Assembly (NCBI GenBank): GCA_025998675.1
Contig: AP024673.1
Location: forward strand, 957,221 to 1,021,220
DNA: 64,000 bases
Origin: Fimbriimonadales bacterium
GTDB lineage: Bacteria > Armatimonadota > Fimbriimonadia > Fimbriimonadales > GBS-DC
Reading direction: 5' to 3'
The notes beneath the pieces were generated by a model. That model was not told the DNA's origin, ran no database searches, and saw only the letters and a program-made list of their open reading frames with translations. Shown here piece after piece: positions 31,973-43,145 of this stretch. The first letter of the stretch is position 1. Every line of letters starts with the position of its first letter. The translations under genes were made by a program, and so were the position numbers.

Positions 31973-33397
31973 ATGCGGCGATGGTGGTGGGCGGCGGCGC
32001 TGATAGTTGCAGCGTCTGCGGTGTTGCTCTGGCGGCAGGGGCGTATGCAGCCGCCTGAAGTGCGCGTGGCGCAGGCTGCCTACGGCGTGCTGAAAGTGCC
32101 GTTCAGCGCGGAGGGGATTGTTCGCGGCTGGGACGCGCATATTTCCCTGCCTGTCCCCGCACAGGCGACGGAGGTGCTGGTGCGCGAAGGCGAGACAGTG
32201 CGGCGCGGGCAGGCGCTGGCGCGGTTCTGGGCGGGCGATCTGGAAAGTGCGGCGCAAAGCGCGCAGGCGCGTCTGCAGGCGGCGCAGAACGCCCTGCGCG
32301 AGGCGCAGCAGACATACCTCTACGCACGCGCTCAGGTTCGGGCGAACCGCCAGCGCGCCGAAGCGACGGTTCAAGCGGCAGAGGCGTCCTTGCGCCTGCT
32401 CGAGCGGGGCGCGCGCCCAGAGGAGATCGAACAGGCGCAGCAGGAGGTGGACGCGGCGCAATCGGCTTTCGAACTGGCGCAGCAGAACGCCGCGCGCGCC
32501 GCACAGCTCTATGCGCAGGGCGCGCTCGCTCGCGCCGAATACGAGCGTGCGCTGCATGAGCAACGCGCAGCGGAGACGCGCCTGAAAGCGGCGCAGGCGC
32601 GCCTGACCCAGCTCCAGCGCGGCGCACGCCCCGAAGAGCTGGAGTCGGCGCGCGCACGCCTCGCCGCCGCACGCGCCGAACTGCAACTCGCGCAGAGCGA
32701 GCAGGCGCGTCTCCGCGCACTGCAGGAGCGCGTCGCCATCGCGCGGGCGGCTCTGCGTGAAGCACAGGCGTCGCTGCAGGGAGTCGACCGCACCCGCGAA
32801 CTGCGCGTGCTGACTGCGCCGCGCGACGCCGTCGTGGCGCGCGTTCTCATCGAATCGGGCGAAAGCGTTGCGCCCGGAACGCCCGCGATTTATCTGGTAG
32901 ACCCCCAATCGCTCTGGGTGGAGGCGGAGCTGACGCAGGAAGACGCCGCCAAAGTGCAGCCGGGCAATCGCGTGCGCGTGCGTGTGCCTGCGCTGCCCGG
33001 ACGCAGCTGGGAAGGCGTCGTCGAGTCGCTCCTGCCCGCTCTGGAACGCAAGCCCGACTCCCCGCTGGATGTGCGCATTCTGCGCGTGCGGGTCAAAGTG
33101 CTGAAGCCGCCCCCAGAGCTGCGCCCCGGCATGGAAGTCAGCGTCGAGGGCGAGGGACATCTGGGCGCGGAGACGCTCCTTGTGCCCAGCGACGCGGTCA
33201 TCGAGGAGCCTGACCGCACATGGGTGTGGGTGGTCAAGCGGGGCGTTGTGCAGCCACGGGCGGTGAAGACGGGCTACTTCACCTATCACTCTACCGAGAT
33301 TACCGACGGGTTGCGTGCAGGCGAGTGGGTGGTGGTTGGGGGCAAAGAGGGCTTGAAAGCGGGCATGCGTGTACGGGGGCGTCCGCAGTCGCCATGA
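31973..33397 (+). CDS. Periplasmic adaptor (HlyD/MacA-like) of an ABC exporter (474 aa)
   Basis: This membrane-fusion protein would link an ABC exporter to the outer layers. One N-terminal membrane anchor (WWWAAALIVAASAVLLW) is followed by a split lipoyl/barrel-sandwich domain (ATEVLVREGETVRRGQAL ... VVARVLIESGESVAPG) that brackets an unusually long, Ala/Gln/Arg-rich coiled-coil hairpin of about 190 residues. A beta-barrel and membrane-proximal domain end the protein. The stop codon overlaps the ATG of the ATPase gene (ATGA), so the three genes form one unit. The start follows a TACACT box by 8 nt. Confidence 0.92.
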   Translation: MRRWWWAAALIVAASAVLLWRQGRMQPPEVRVAQAAYGVLKVPFSAEGIVRGWDAHISLPVPAQATEVLVREGETVRRGQALARFWAGDLESAAQSAQARLQAAQNALREAQQTYLYARAQVRANRQRAEATVQAAEASLRLLERGARPEEIEQAQQEVDAAQSAFELAQQNAARAAQLYAQGALARAEYERALHEQRAAETRLKAAQARLTQLQRGARPEELESARARLAAARAELQLAQSEQARLRALQERVAIARAALREAQASLQGVDRTRELRVLTAPRDAVVARVLIESGESVAPGTPAIYLVDPQSLWVEAELTQEDAAKVQPGNRVRVRVPALPGRSWEGVVESLLPALERKPDSPLDVRILRVRVKVLKPPPELRPGMEVSVEGEGHLGAETLLVPSDAVIEEPDRTWVWVVKRGVVQPRAVKTGYFTYHSTEITDGLRAGEWVVVGGKEGLKAGMRVRGRPQSP

Positions 33398-34101
33398 AAC
33401 CTGCGCTCATCGAGCTGCGCGAAGTGAGCAAAATCTATCGGCGCGACGCGACGGAAGTGCATGCGCTCCGCGCGGTGAACCTCCGCGTGCAGACGGGCGA
33501 GTTTGTCGTTGTGCTGGGTCCCAGCGGCTGCGGCAAAAGCACCCTGCTGAACCTGATTGGCGGTCTGGACCAGCCCACGCACGGCGCGGTGCTGGTGAAC
33601 GGGACAGACATCAGCCATTACACCGAGACCCAGATGAGCCTCTACCGCCGCCACACCATCGGGTTTGTGTTTCAGTTTTTCAACCTGATCCCGTCCCTGA
33701 CCGCCCGCGAGAACATTCAGCTGGCTGCCGATCTGGTGGAGAACCCGCGCTCAATCGACGAGCTGCTACACGCGGTGGGCTTATCGGAACGCGCCGATCA
33801 CTTCCCGGGGGAGCTGAGCGGCGGCGAACAGCAACGGATTGCCATCGCGCGTGCGCTGGTCACGCGCCCTCCCATCCTGCTCTGCGACGAGCCGACCGGG
33901 GAGCTGGACTCCACCACGGGCAAGCGCATCCTGAGCCTGCTGCTGGACATCAACCGCCATGAGGGGCAGACGGTCATTCTGGTGACGCACAACTCGGTCA
34001 TCGCGGCGATTGCCGACCATGTGGTGCGCCTGCGCGACGGGCAGATTGAGTCGGAAACCTACCCTGCGGAGCGACCTGCGGTGGAGGCGTTGCAATGGTG
34101 A
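33394..34101 (+). CDS. ABC transporter ATP-binding protein, MacB/LolD type (235 aa)
   Basis: This ATPase powers the FtsX-like permease encoded next. Walker A is GPSGCGKST, the signature is [15 protein letters not shown], Walker B is [13 protein letters not shown], and the H-loop lies in VTHN. The sequence [17 protein letters not shown] is typical of the MacB/LolD family. The ATG at 33394 overlaps the adaptor stop codon; an open frame upstream lies within the adaptor gene and is not used. Confidence 0.95.
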   Translation: MKPALIELREVSKIYRRDATEVHALRAVNLRVQTGEFVVVLGPSGCGKSTLLNLIGGLDQPTHGAVLVNGTDISHYTETQMSLYRRHTIGFVFQFFNLIPSLTARENIQLAADLVENPRSIDELLHAVGLSERADHFPGELSGGEQQRIAIARALVTRPPILLCDEPTGELDSTTGKRILSLLLDINRHEGQTVILVTHNSVIAAIADHVVRLRDGQIESETYPAERPAVEALQW

Positions 34102-36506
34102 GCCGAACGCTCGGGCGCAAGCTATGGCGCGAACTCTGGCGGGCGCGCTGGCAATACGGCTCCGTTGCGCTCATGATTATGCTGGGGGTGGCGTTTTTCG
34201 CCGGGATTAGCGGCTTGTATTTGAGTTTGAAGCGTTCCCTGCACGCCTCGTATGAGCGGTATCGCCTGGAGCATTTTCGGATAACCATGCGCAGCGCGCC
34301 CGCCAGTGTGGTGGAACAGCTGCGTCGGCTTGAGGGCGTTGCGGCGGTCGAGGGGCGTCTGGTCGAGCCCGTGATTCTGGAGCTGGGGAATGTGCGCACG
34401 CGCCGACTGACAGGCAGGCTGATAGGAATCGAGACGCGCCGCCCCCTGCAGGTCAATCGGCTGCACCTGCTGCAGGGGCGTCTCCTGCACGGCGCGATGA
34501 GTCGGGAGGCGCTGCTGGAGAGCCGATTCGCCGCCTATCACGGACTGCAGCCGCGCGATACCCTGACCATCCGCTGGCGCAACGAGCGGGCGCGGCTCAC
34601 GATTGCGGGCGTCATTCGCAGTCCCGAATACATCTATGTGATTCAGAGCAAGCAGCAGGTACTCCCCTCAGAGGATGTGTTTGGGGTGTTATTCGCCGCG
34701 CGTGAGACGGTGGGCGCGCTCACGGGGCAACCGGGGCGCATCAACGAGGTGTGCGTCTCCGTTCGGGAGGGCTACGACGCCACGCGCGTCGCTCGATCCG
34801 CGCGCCAGTTGCTTGCCGCTTACGACCCGGAGCCGCCCGTTCTGCGCAAGGACCAGCCCAGCTACTATGTGCTGGAGTCGTCGCTCGATGAGCTGCGCAC
34901 TTTTGCGGTCTTTTTCCCGGTGCTGTTCCTCAGCGTGAGCATCCTGACCCTGTATACGCTGCTCATGCGCCTGATTACGCAGCAACGGCATGTGATAGGT
35001 CTGTTGCGCGCGCTGGGCTACACTCGTGCGCAGGTATCGCTGCACTATCTCAGCGCGGCGCTGCTGGTGGGGCTTGTCGGAGGGGTCTGTGGCGCGCCGC
35101 TGGCGCTGGCGCTTTCGGACGGGCTCTCGCGCCTCTATCTGGCGTTCCTCGCGCTGCCTGTGATTGAGCTGGGCATGCCGTGGACGCAAATCGGGATTGG
35201 CGGGGTGATGGCGCTGGGCGCGACGCTGATTAGCGGTGTACAGCCCGCGCTGCAGGCGTCCCGAATTCCGCCTGCACAGGCGCTTCGCGCCGCCGCCCCG
35301 ACCGTCGGGCGCGTGTGGAGCATGGATCGGTATATCCCCTTCCTCAATCGGGCGCGCCTGCGCTATCGGCTCCCGCTGCGCAACCTCTCACGCTCGTGGC
35401 GACGCACGCTCGTTGGGGTGCTTGGGATTGCGCTGGGGGTGATGATGGCGATGCTCGCGCGCGGCATCATGGACTCGCGCGACGCCGTACTCGCGGACTA
35501 CTTCGCCCAGGTGCTGAGCGAGGATGTGCGTGTCGGGTTTGCGCAACCGCAGGACGCCAGCATCGTCCATCGGGTACGCGGGTGGCGTGGCGTGGCGCAT
35601 GCGGAGGGGGTTCTCGAACTTCCCGTCCGGCTCCGACGCGGCGCCCGCGCCTACGACGCGCTCCTGCGTGCGGTGGAGCCCGATAGCCCGCGCCTGCGCC
35701 TGCTGACGGAGGCTGGCGCGCCCGTTGCGCTCACAGGGCTGGTCTGTGGGCAGGTCGTTCAGGAGCGTCTGGGGCTGGAGCGCGGCGATGTGGTCGCCCT
35801 GTCGCTGCCTGCTGAGCTGCTGGACGAATCGCCTGTGGAGACCCCCATGCGCGTGCATGGGCTGGTCTGGGAGACCATCGGCACGGTGGTCTACATGCCC
35901 CGCGACCAGGCGCTGGCGTGGCTCCGCCGCCAGATGCAGACTCCGCCCAACGCGATTAATAGCCTACGCCTCTGGGTGCGCCCCGAATACCGTCGCGAAA
36001 TCATTCACGCGCTCAACCAGCTCCCCGATATTGGCGCGATTGTGGTCAGCGACGAGATTATTCAGCGGTTCCGCCAGCTCGATGCGCTGGCGCGTCAGTT
36101 TTTCTACTTCATGATGGCGTTCGGCATGGTGCTTGCGGTCGGGGTCATCTTCAGCGTGGTGACCATCAGCGTGCTGGAGCGACGCAGCGAAATCGCGACT
36201 TTGCTCACCATCGGCTTCCGACGGCGCGAGGTGTACGGGCTTATCCTGGGCGAGAACATGCTCCTTGTGACGCTGGGCGTGCTGCTGGGGCTGGTCTTCG
36301 GGCGGGTGATGGTTTTTGTGGCGATTCAGGCGCTTGTGCCTTCGGAGCAGGCGGAGCTGATTGCCTTCCGCCCGCACATTACATGGCAAACTTACGCCTT
36401 CACCGCTCTGTTGAGCTGGGGCGTGGGTTTGCTGGCGCAGTTCCCCGCCCTGCACACGATGACGCGAATCGATCTGGTCGCCGCGTTGAAGGAGCGCGTG
36501 AGCTAA
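34095..36506 (+). CDS. FtsX-like ABC transporter permease, MacB-like (803 aa)
   Basis: This is the membrane part of the exporter. It contains two FtsX units: helix 1 near residues 17-37, a large extracytoplasmic domain, then three helices (about 275-400). A repeat of this plan starts near 430 (RTLVGVLGIALGVMMAMLARG) and ends with three more helices (about 675-800). The two-unit, eight-helix plan at about 800 residues resembles the MacB-type 'two FtsX modules' subgroup such as DevC/YbbP, not the four-helix MacB. It overlaps the ATPase gene by 7 nt. Export of a lipid, peptide or lipoprotein is possible; the substrate is unknown. Confidence 0.92.
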   Translation: MVSRTLGRKLWRELWRARWQYGSVALMIMLGVAFFAGISGLYLSLKRSLHASYERYRLEHFRITMRSAPASVVEQLRRLEGVAAVEGRLVEPVILELGNVRTRRLTGRLIGIETRRPLQVNRLHLLQGRLLHGAMSREALLESRFAAYHGLQPRDTLTIRWRNERARLTIAGVIRSPEYIYVIQSKQQVLPSEDVFGVLFAARETVGALTGQPGRINEVCVSVREGYDATRVARSARQLLAAYDPEPPVLRKDQPSYYVLESSLDELRTFAVFFPVLFLSVSILTLYTLLMRLITQQRHVIGLLRALGYTRAQVSLHYLSAALLVGLVGGVCGAPLALALSDGLSRLYLAFLALPVIELGMPWTQIGIGGVMALGATLISGVQPALQASRIPPAQALRAAAPTVGRVWSMDRYIPFLNRARLRYRLPLRNLSRSWRRTLVGVLGIALGVMMAMLARGIMDSRDAVLADYFAQVLSEDVRVGFAQPQDASIVHRVRGWRGVAHAEGVLELPVRLRRGARAYDALLRAVEPDSPRLRLLTEAGAPVALTGLVCGQVVQERLGLERGDVVALSLPAELLDESPVETPMRVHGLVWETIGTVVYMPRDQALAWLRRQMQTPPNAINSLRLWVRPEYRREIIHALNQLPDIGAIVVSDEIIQRFRQLDALARQFFYFMMAFGMVLAVGVIFSVVTISVLERRSEIATLLTIGFRRREVYGLILGENMLLVTLGVLLGLVFGRVMVFVAIQALVPSEQAELIAFRPHITWQTYAFTALLSWGVGLLAQFPALHTMTRIDLVAALKERVS

Positions 36507-37262
36507 TCATGTCCCCTGCGCTTGCTGCACCGCCAGCCAGTGTTCGAGGCGGTCGATGTCCGTGCCGACTTCGGGATACGGGGTCAGGATGGCTTTGACG
36601 GGCACATGCAGGATTCGGGCGATGCGCTGTTCAATCTGCTCGATGCTCAGCAGGCGGGGCGAGAGGTACTGCGCCAGCAAGAACCGCACGAGTAGCCCGA
36701 CGCCGATTTGCATCGCAAGGCGCACAGGCTGTTTGCGCGCGCGGTAGAGCGCTTCCAGCCGATGGAGTTCGCGCAGGGCGACGGTGCGCCGCGCCCAGAA
36801 CAGGTTGCCTCCCGTGACCTCGCCCTCGCGCAGGCGCACGGTCGTGCGCGTCAGCTGCGGGAACCGCTGGCGGCACAGGTCGGCGGGCACAACAGCGTAG
36901 GTCAGTGCAGCGCGGCTTTCGAGACTCGCCTGCAGAAAAAAACGCACGCTCTCAGCGGTCAGAAACGGCAGGTCAACCGTCGCAAACAGCGCCGATTCGG
37001 TCTGGCTCCGTTCCAGCCCCAGGCGCACATTCTCCAGCAGGGTGTCGCGTGGGGGCAGGGTGGTGTAGCCCGCGCCCTGCGGAGCGTCGCCAATCAGCAG
37101 GATGGAGTCGATTCCCTCGACCGCCTGCAGCGCGCGCACGACATGCAGGTACATCGGCGCGTCGCCGACGACGACCTCGGCGCGGGAGCGCGCGCCCGTT
37201 TGTTCGCGCCATGCGGCGTCTATCGCGCCGCCAGCCAGCACAATCGCAGTGGTCGGCTCCAT
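36507..37262 (-). CDS. MobA-like nucleotidyltransferase (251 aa)
   Basis: The N-terminus has a nucleotide-binding start (TTAIVLAGGAIDAAW) and the family continues with LFATVDLPFLTAESVRFFL, the usual place of the metal-binding Asp. This matches the MobA-like NTP-transferase family, which transfers a nucleotide to a sugar phosphate or molybdopterin. The usual LAGG.S.RMG loop is altered (AGGAIDAAW), so the classical molybdopterin guanylyl activity is doubtful. A C-terminal extension of about 60 residues is present. It is convergent with the permease gene, with no gap. Confidence 0.75.
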   Translation of the reverse strand: MEPTTAIVLAGGAIDAAWREQTGARSRAEVVVGDAPMYLHVVRALQAVEGIDSILLIGDAPQGAGYTTLPPRDTLLENVRLGLERSQTESALFATVDLPFLTAESVRFFLQASLESRAALTYAVVPADLCRQRFPQLTRTTVRLREGEVTGGNLFWARRTVALRELHRLEALYRARKQPVRLAMQIGVGLLVRFLLAQYLSPRLLSIEQIEQRIARILHVPVKAILTPYPEVGTDIDRLEHWLAVQQAQGT

Positions 37263-37474
37263 AGGCTACAGGGTCAGCAGGCGTTGCACACGCAGGCGGC
37301 GTCCGGGGCGCAAACGCGAAGACAAACACTTCGTACAGACTCGGCTCATCAATACTATTCTACCTGAGCGGGGATGTAAGCCAAAGCGCTTGCATTGTTT
37401 CCGATTCGGAAAACATCATTACTATTTACACTGCAAGTTAGCTGGCGTGCGGCACTGGGACAGGTGTTCTGGGG

Positions 37475-37480
37475 TATCAT
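37475..37480 (+). promoter_or_regulatory. Predicted -10 box (GGGGTATCAT), leaderless type
   Basis: TATCAT ends 8 nt before the first ATG of the toxin-antitoxin-like pair. The 226-nt gap upstream also holds an imperfect dyad GTTTCCGATTCGGAAAAC at 37397-37414 that could be an operator. Confidence 0.5.
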
Positions 37481-37488
37481 AGGGTGGG

Positions 37489-37745
37489 ATGAGGGAACTG
37501 CAAATCAAGGTCAACGAGCAGGACTGGGAGCGGCTGCAGGATGTCGCTGCGCGGCTCGGTTGCACAGCGGAGGAGTATGTCGAGCGCACTCTCCGCAACT
37601 TGCTTGTACAGGTTCTGCCGCCTTCTGAAGAGTGGCAGCAGCGTTTCGATGCACTCTTGCAACAGATTCGCCAGCACACTGCCCAGTTTTCGCCCGAAGA
37701 GATAGAGGCTGAGATTACCGCGGCATGGGAAGAGTACAGAAAGGA

Positions 37746-37758
<13 letters not shown>
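37489..37758 (+). CDS. Small protein, probable antitoxin partner of PIN protein (89 aa)
   Basis: This short, acidic, mostly helical protein starts RELQIKVNEQDWERLQDVAARLGCTAEEYVERTLRNLL. A beta strand followed by two helices with this spacing is reminiscent of ribbon-helix-helix DNA-binding antitoxins. The C-terminal half is Gln/Glu-rich and could wrap the toxin. It overlaps the PIN-domain gene by 13 nt, as expected for an antitoxin-toxin pair. The antitoxin role is inferred from context only. Confidence 0.7.
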
Positions 37759-39664
<1,906 letters not shown>

Positions 39665-39667
39665 GCG

Positions 39668-40075
39668 ATGCGCGAGTTCCTGCTGTCGATTGTGAACCCC
39701 GAACGCACCGTGCTGGAGGAGCGCGTGGTGCATGTGCGCCTGCCGGGCAGTGAAGGCTACTTCGGCGTGATGGCGGGGCACATGCCCTTCTTCGCGCAGT
39801 TGCAGTACGGCGTGGGCGAGTACCGCCGCGCGGACGGCGTCACGCGCAAGTTCACCGTGCTGGGCGGCTTCGCGGAGGTGCTGCCCGACCGCACGATTGT
39901 GCTGGCGGACGGCGCGGAGCTGGCGGACGAGATCGACCCCGACCGCGCGCGCGTCGCCCTGCGCAAGGCGCTGGAGGTACTGAGCCAGCCGCTCTCCGAA
40001 GAGGAGCTGGCGGAGGCGCGGCTTGCCATCGAACGCGCCAAAGCGCGCCTGCGCGCGATTGGCGAACAGGTATAG
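39668..40075 (+). CDS. atpC: F1 ATP synthase subunit epsilon (135 aa)
   Basis: Epsilon couples rotation to catalysis and can inhibit ATP hydrolysis. The N-terminal beta sandwich has the typical LPGSEGYFGVMAGHMPFFAQL segment, and the C-terminal helical pair is present (about 90-135). It starts 3 nt after atpD. Confidence 0.95.
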   Translation: MREFLLSIVNPERTVLEERVVHVRLPGSEGYFGVMAGHMPFFAQLQYGVGEYRRADGVTRKFTVLGGFAEVLPDRTIVLADGAELADEIDPDRARVALRKALEVLSQPLSEEELAEARLAIERAKARLRAIGEQV

Positions 40076-40190
40076 CCCTGTTCACGAGAATGCTTCGTGC
40101 GCCGACTCCCCTCCTTGAGGCGATTCCTGCAAGTATGACGAGCCTTGAGGAGGGGGCGAGGCAACCCCCTGATCGCTGAGGCTGCTCCCG

Positions 40191-41957
40191 ATGACCCTTG
40201 AGATTGCGCTCACTTTGGGCTTGCTTGTGGCGGCGATTGCGCTGTTCATCAGCAACCGCTTTCCGCCCGAAGTGGTCGCGTTGATTCTGCTGGCGACGCT
40301 GCTGGTGAGTGGGCTGGTGCCTGTGGAGAAGGGGCTGCGCGGGTTCAGCAACGACGCCGTGATTACGATTGCCGCGATGTTCGTGCTGAGCGAGGGGTTG
40401 CAACGCACGGGGCTTATCGGATGGGTCGCACGCGGATTGGAACGATTGGCGCGGCGCACACCGTGGCTGGCGATTATCACGCTGCTGTTGCTGACGGCGT
40501 TTCTGTCCGCGTTTGTGAACAACACGGCGGTCGTGGCGCTGTTTATTCCGCTGGCGCTTGCGCTTTCCGAGACGGCGCGGCAAAGCCCCTCACGCTTGCT
40601 GCTTCCCCTCTCGTATGCCTCGATGCTGGGCGGGGTCTGCACACTGATTGGCACCTCGACGAACCTCATCGTGAACGGCGTCGCGGTACAGCGCGGGATC
40701 GAGCCGCTGGGCATGTTCGAGTTCACTCCGCTGGGACTGATTTTCACGGGGGTGGGGTTTGTGTACCTGCTGGCAATTGGCATGCGCCTGATTCCGGACC
40801 GTCGCCCTGCCGCCGACCCGGCGGACGCCTATCGGTTAAGCGCGTACATCACCGAAGTCGTGTTGACCGAGCAGTCGAAGGCGGTAGGCAAGCGTCTGAT
40901 GGACGCCGACTTTGTGAAGGAGCTGGGCGTGGAGGTGCTGGACATCTGGCGCGACGGTGTGCGCCTGCTGCCCCTGCCCGACCGTATCCTGCAGGCGGGC
41001 GACTTGCTGCGTGTGCGGTGCAACCTGCAGCGGCTGCAACAGTTGGAGGGCGCGTATGGGCTGCAACTGCTCGTGGATAGCCCTGCGCATCCCAACGACG
41101 AGCCGCCGTTGCTGGTGGAGCTGGTGTTGACGCCCAGTTCCTCGCTGGTCGGGCAGACGCTGCGCGAGAGCCGATTCCGCAACCGATTCGGCGCGACGGT
41201 GCTGGCGTTGCGTCATCGTCAGGAGATGGCGCTGGAGCAGTTCGCCGACATCCCCCTGCAGGCAGGCGACGCCATCGTGATTCAGATCGAGCGCGAGCGG
41301 CTGAGGGAGTTGCTGCGGTTGCCCGATTTCATCCTCGTTTCCCAAGTGGAGGCGGCGCGTCCGCGTCCTGTGAAAGCGGCGCTGGCGGGGCTGATTATGG
41401 CAGGCGTCGTTCTGATTGCCTCGATGGGCTGGTATCCGACAAGCGTGGCGGCGCTGGTGGGCGCGCTGGCGATGGTGCTGACGGGCTGTCTCAAACCCGA
41501 CGAGGCGGTTCAGGCGATTGACTGGCGGCTGCTGCTCATGCTGGGCGCGATGCTGGGGCTGGGCATCGCGATGGAGGCGACGGGCGCGGCGCGCTGGCTC
41601 ACGGTCTCCCTCGTTGGCTCATTGGGCGCGCTGGGACCGATGGTTGTGCTGGCGAGCTTCTATCTGCTCACCTCGCTGCTGACGGAGATTATGTCCAACA
41701 ACGCGACGGCGGTGCTGATGGCGGCGCTGGCGATAGAGGTCGCTGCCGCGCTGGGGGTGGATGCGCGTCCGTTTTTGTTCGCCGTCGCCTACGCCGCCTC
41801 CGCCAGCTTCATGACCCCCATCGGCTACCAGACGAACACGATGGTGTTTGGCGTTGGGCAATATCAGTTCAGTGATTTCGTGCGCGTTGGATTGCCGTTG
41901 AACCTGCTGTTCTGGATCCTCGCGACAGTGCTGATCCCGCGATTCTGGGGCTTTTGA
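40191..41957 (+). CDS. SLC13/DASS-type permease with RCK-C (TrkA-C) domains (588 aa)
   Basis: This is a sodium- or proton-coupled anion transporter of the CitMHS/SLC13/ArsB superfamily. N-terminal helices to about residue 200 include the SAFVNNTAVVALFIPLAL and LGGVCTLIGTSTNLIVNG motifs. A cytoplasmic section (about 205-375) has two RCK-C domains (VLLTEQS-type start and LVELVLTPSSSLVGQTLRES). The second transmembrane half ends with EIMSNNATAVLMAALA and MTPIGYQTNTMV. Sulfate, phosphate or dicarboxylates are possible substrates. The gap before it (40076-40190) holds an imperfect inverted repeat (40108-40115 with 40148-40155). Confidence 0.9.
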   Translation: MTLEIALTLGLLVAAIALFISNRFPPEVVALILLATLLVSGLVPVEKGLRGFSNDAVITIAAMFVLSEGLQRTGLIGWVARGLERLARRTPWLAIITLLLLTAFLSAFVNNTAVVALFIPLALALSETARQSPSRLLLPLSYASMLGGVCTLIGTSTNLIVNGVAVQRGIEPLGMFEFTPLGLIFTGVGFVYLLAIGMRLIPDRRPAADPADAYRLSAYITEVVLTEQSKAVGKRLMDADFVKELGVEVLDIWRDGVRLLPLPDRILQAGDLLRVRCNLQRLQQLEGAYGLQLLVDSPAHPNDEPPLLVELVLTPSSSLVGQTLRESRFRNRFGATVLALRHRQEMALEQFADIPLQAGDAIVIQIERERLRELLRLPDFILVSQVEAARPRPVKAALAGLIMAGVVLIASMGWYPTSVAALVGALAMVLTGCLKPDEAVQAIDWRLLLMLGAMLGLGIAMEATGAARWLTVSLVGSLGALGPMVVLASFYLLTSLLTEIMSNNATAVLMAALAIEVAAALGVDARPFLFAVAYAASASFMTPIGYQTNTMVFGVGQYQFSDFVRVGLPLNLLFWILATVLIPRFWGF

Positions 41958-41969
41958 GGCGCGCCCCCC

Positions 41970-42000
41970 TTGACACACCCCTGCGTGATTGGGGTATATT
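41970..42000 (+). promoter_or_regulatory. Predicted promoter of the tRNA-Leu/tRNA-CAU pair
   Basis: TTGACA at 41970-41975 and GGGGTATATT with the -10 at 41995-42000, a 19-nt spacer, 10 nt before the tRNA. This is the only consensus-like -35 I found among the promoters of the window. Confidence 0.6.
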
Positions 42001-42010
42001 AATGGGGCGT

Positions 42011-42097
42011 GCGGACGTGGTGGAATTGGTAGACACGCTAGATTCAGGTTCTAGTGGGCGAAAGCCTGTGGGAGTTCGAGTCTCCCCGTCCGCACCA
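42011..42097 (+). tRNA. tRNA-Leu (anticodon CAG)
   Basis: 87 nt with a long variable arm (GGGCGAAAGCCT), acceptor GCGGACG with CGTCCGC, anticodon loop ATTCAGG, T-arm GGGAG-TTCGAGT-CTCCC, and an encoded CCA. Confidence 0.96.
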
Positions 42098-42101
42098 TTC
42101 T

Positions 42102-42178
42102 GGCGGCGTAGCTCAGTTGGTGAGAGCGACCGGCTCATACCCGGTAGGTCGGCGGTTCGAGTCCGCCCGCCGCTACCA
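42102..42178 (+). tRNA. tRNA with anticodon CAU (elongator Met, or Ile2)
   Basis: 77 nt, acceptor GGCGGCG with CGCCGCT (terminal G-U), anticodon stem ACCGG/CCGGT with loop CTCATAC, T-arm GGCGG-TTCGAGT-CCGCC, and CCA encoded. It lies 4 nt after tRNA-Leu. Initiator features are missing. With the CAU tRNA at 17718 there are two such genes; one may be the Ile2 species. Confidence 0.94.
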
Positions 42179-42299
42179 AGCACAAATTCCGCCGTTCGCG
42201 CCCCTCTAATCGCCCGTGCCCGGTGGGTCTTCAACACCCCGTCACTCCTGCCTGTTGTAGGGTCAGGCTCCCGATTTTCTCCGCACTGCAGACGAAGCT

Positions 42300-43145
42300 T
42301 CACAATCCCTTCGCACGCGGCAGGGGGCGCCCGCCTTCCAGCCAGAGCGGGATGGGTTGAATTTCGCGCACGCCTGATTTGTCCAGCGTCGCCGCGAGCA
42401 GCACCGCCTCGCGCGCGCGCCGCGAGCGGGGCGTGTGAATGAAGTTGCCAACGCTGTAGAACACATGCGCCTGCCCCACCCGTTCGTAGCCCTGCGCGAC
42501 ATGGGGATGATGCCCAACGATGAGCGTCGCGCCCGCATCGGCAAGCAGGCGTGCGAGGCGGCGCTGCTTCGCATTCGGCTGCGTCCTGCCTTCGTCGCCC
42601 CAGTGTGGAATGACCACCAGCGCGTCGGCGTTCGCGCGCGCCTCTTGGAGGGTCGGTAGAACCATTTCTCGCGTGGCGACGCCGGGCGTGCGTGCGCCTG
42701 CAGGGAACCCGCGCGGCACAACCGCCGTGAAGCACACAAACGCGACGCACAATCCGCCAAAGTCCACCTGCACCGCTTGCGCCGCCTGCGTGCGATTCGC
42801 GCCCGCGCCCGCCCACCACACGCCCGCCTGCCAGAGATGCTCCATCGTGTCCAGCAAAGCAAGCGCACCATAGTCCATCGAGTGGTTGTTGCCCAGCGAG
42901 ACCATCGAAACGCCTGCAAGGCGCAGATGCTTCGCCAGTTCGGGCGGCGCGCGGAAGGTGTACTCTTTCGGCACGGGCGTCCCGCGCATGCTGATGCAGC
43001 CCTCCATGTTCAGCACGCACCAGTCCGCCTGACGCAGCAGGGGCGCAATCGGCTCGAAAAAGTAGCCTAGTCCGCGCGCCCGCGCGAGTTGCGACACACC
43101 CCTGCCGAAAATAATGTCCCCGCCAATCAGCACGCGCACTGCCAT
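42300..43145 (-). CDS. CapA/PgsA-like metallophosphatase-fold protein (281 aa)
   Basis: The protein belongs to the CapA (poly-gamma-glutamate synthesis accessory) family with a calcineurin-like fold. Metal-ligand motifs in order: GGDIIFGRG, LNMEGCIS, SLGNNHSMDYG, IPHWGDE, VGHHPHVAQG and YSVGNF. No signal peptide is seen. It is the last gene of an operon with a glycosyltransferase and a methyltransferase, the three joined with gaps of 0 and 3 nt, so a role in cell-surface polymer synthesis is likely. Confidence 0.88.
   Translation of the reverse strand: MAVRVLIGGDIIFGRGVSQLARARGLGYFFEPIAPLLRQADWCVLNMEGCISMRGTPVPKEYTFRAPPELAKHLRLAGVSMVSLGNNHSMDYGALALLDTMEHLWQAGVWWAGAGANRTQAAQAVQVDFGGLCVAFVCFTAVVPRGFPAGARTPGVATREMVLPTLQEARANADALVVIPHWGDEGRTQPNAKQRRLARLLADAGATLIVGHHPHVAQGYERVGQAHVFYSVGNFIHTPRSRRAREAVLLAATLDKSGVREIQPIPLWLEGGRPLPRAKGL

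Noticed and set aside
31901-33289. 462-codon minus-strand frame opposite the exporter adaptor gene
   Set aside because: It mirrors the repetitive Ala/Gln/Arg coiled-coil codons of the adaptor and has no independent support.
42179-42299. Possible small RNA or attachment site downstream of the two tRNAs
   Set aside because: I found neither a repeat of the tRNA 3' end nor a clear hairpin in this 121-nt stretch.
41954-42442. 162-codon plus-strand frame across the two tRNA genes
   Set aside because: It is a translation of two tRNAs (VRVSPSAP, VRVRPPLP) and not a protein.
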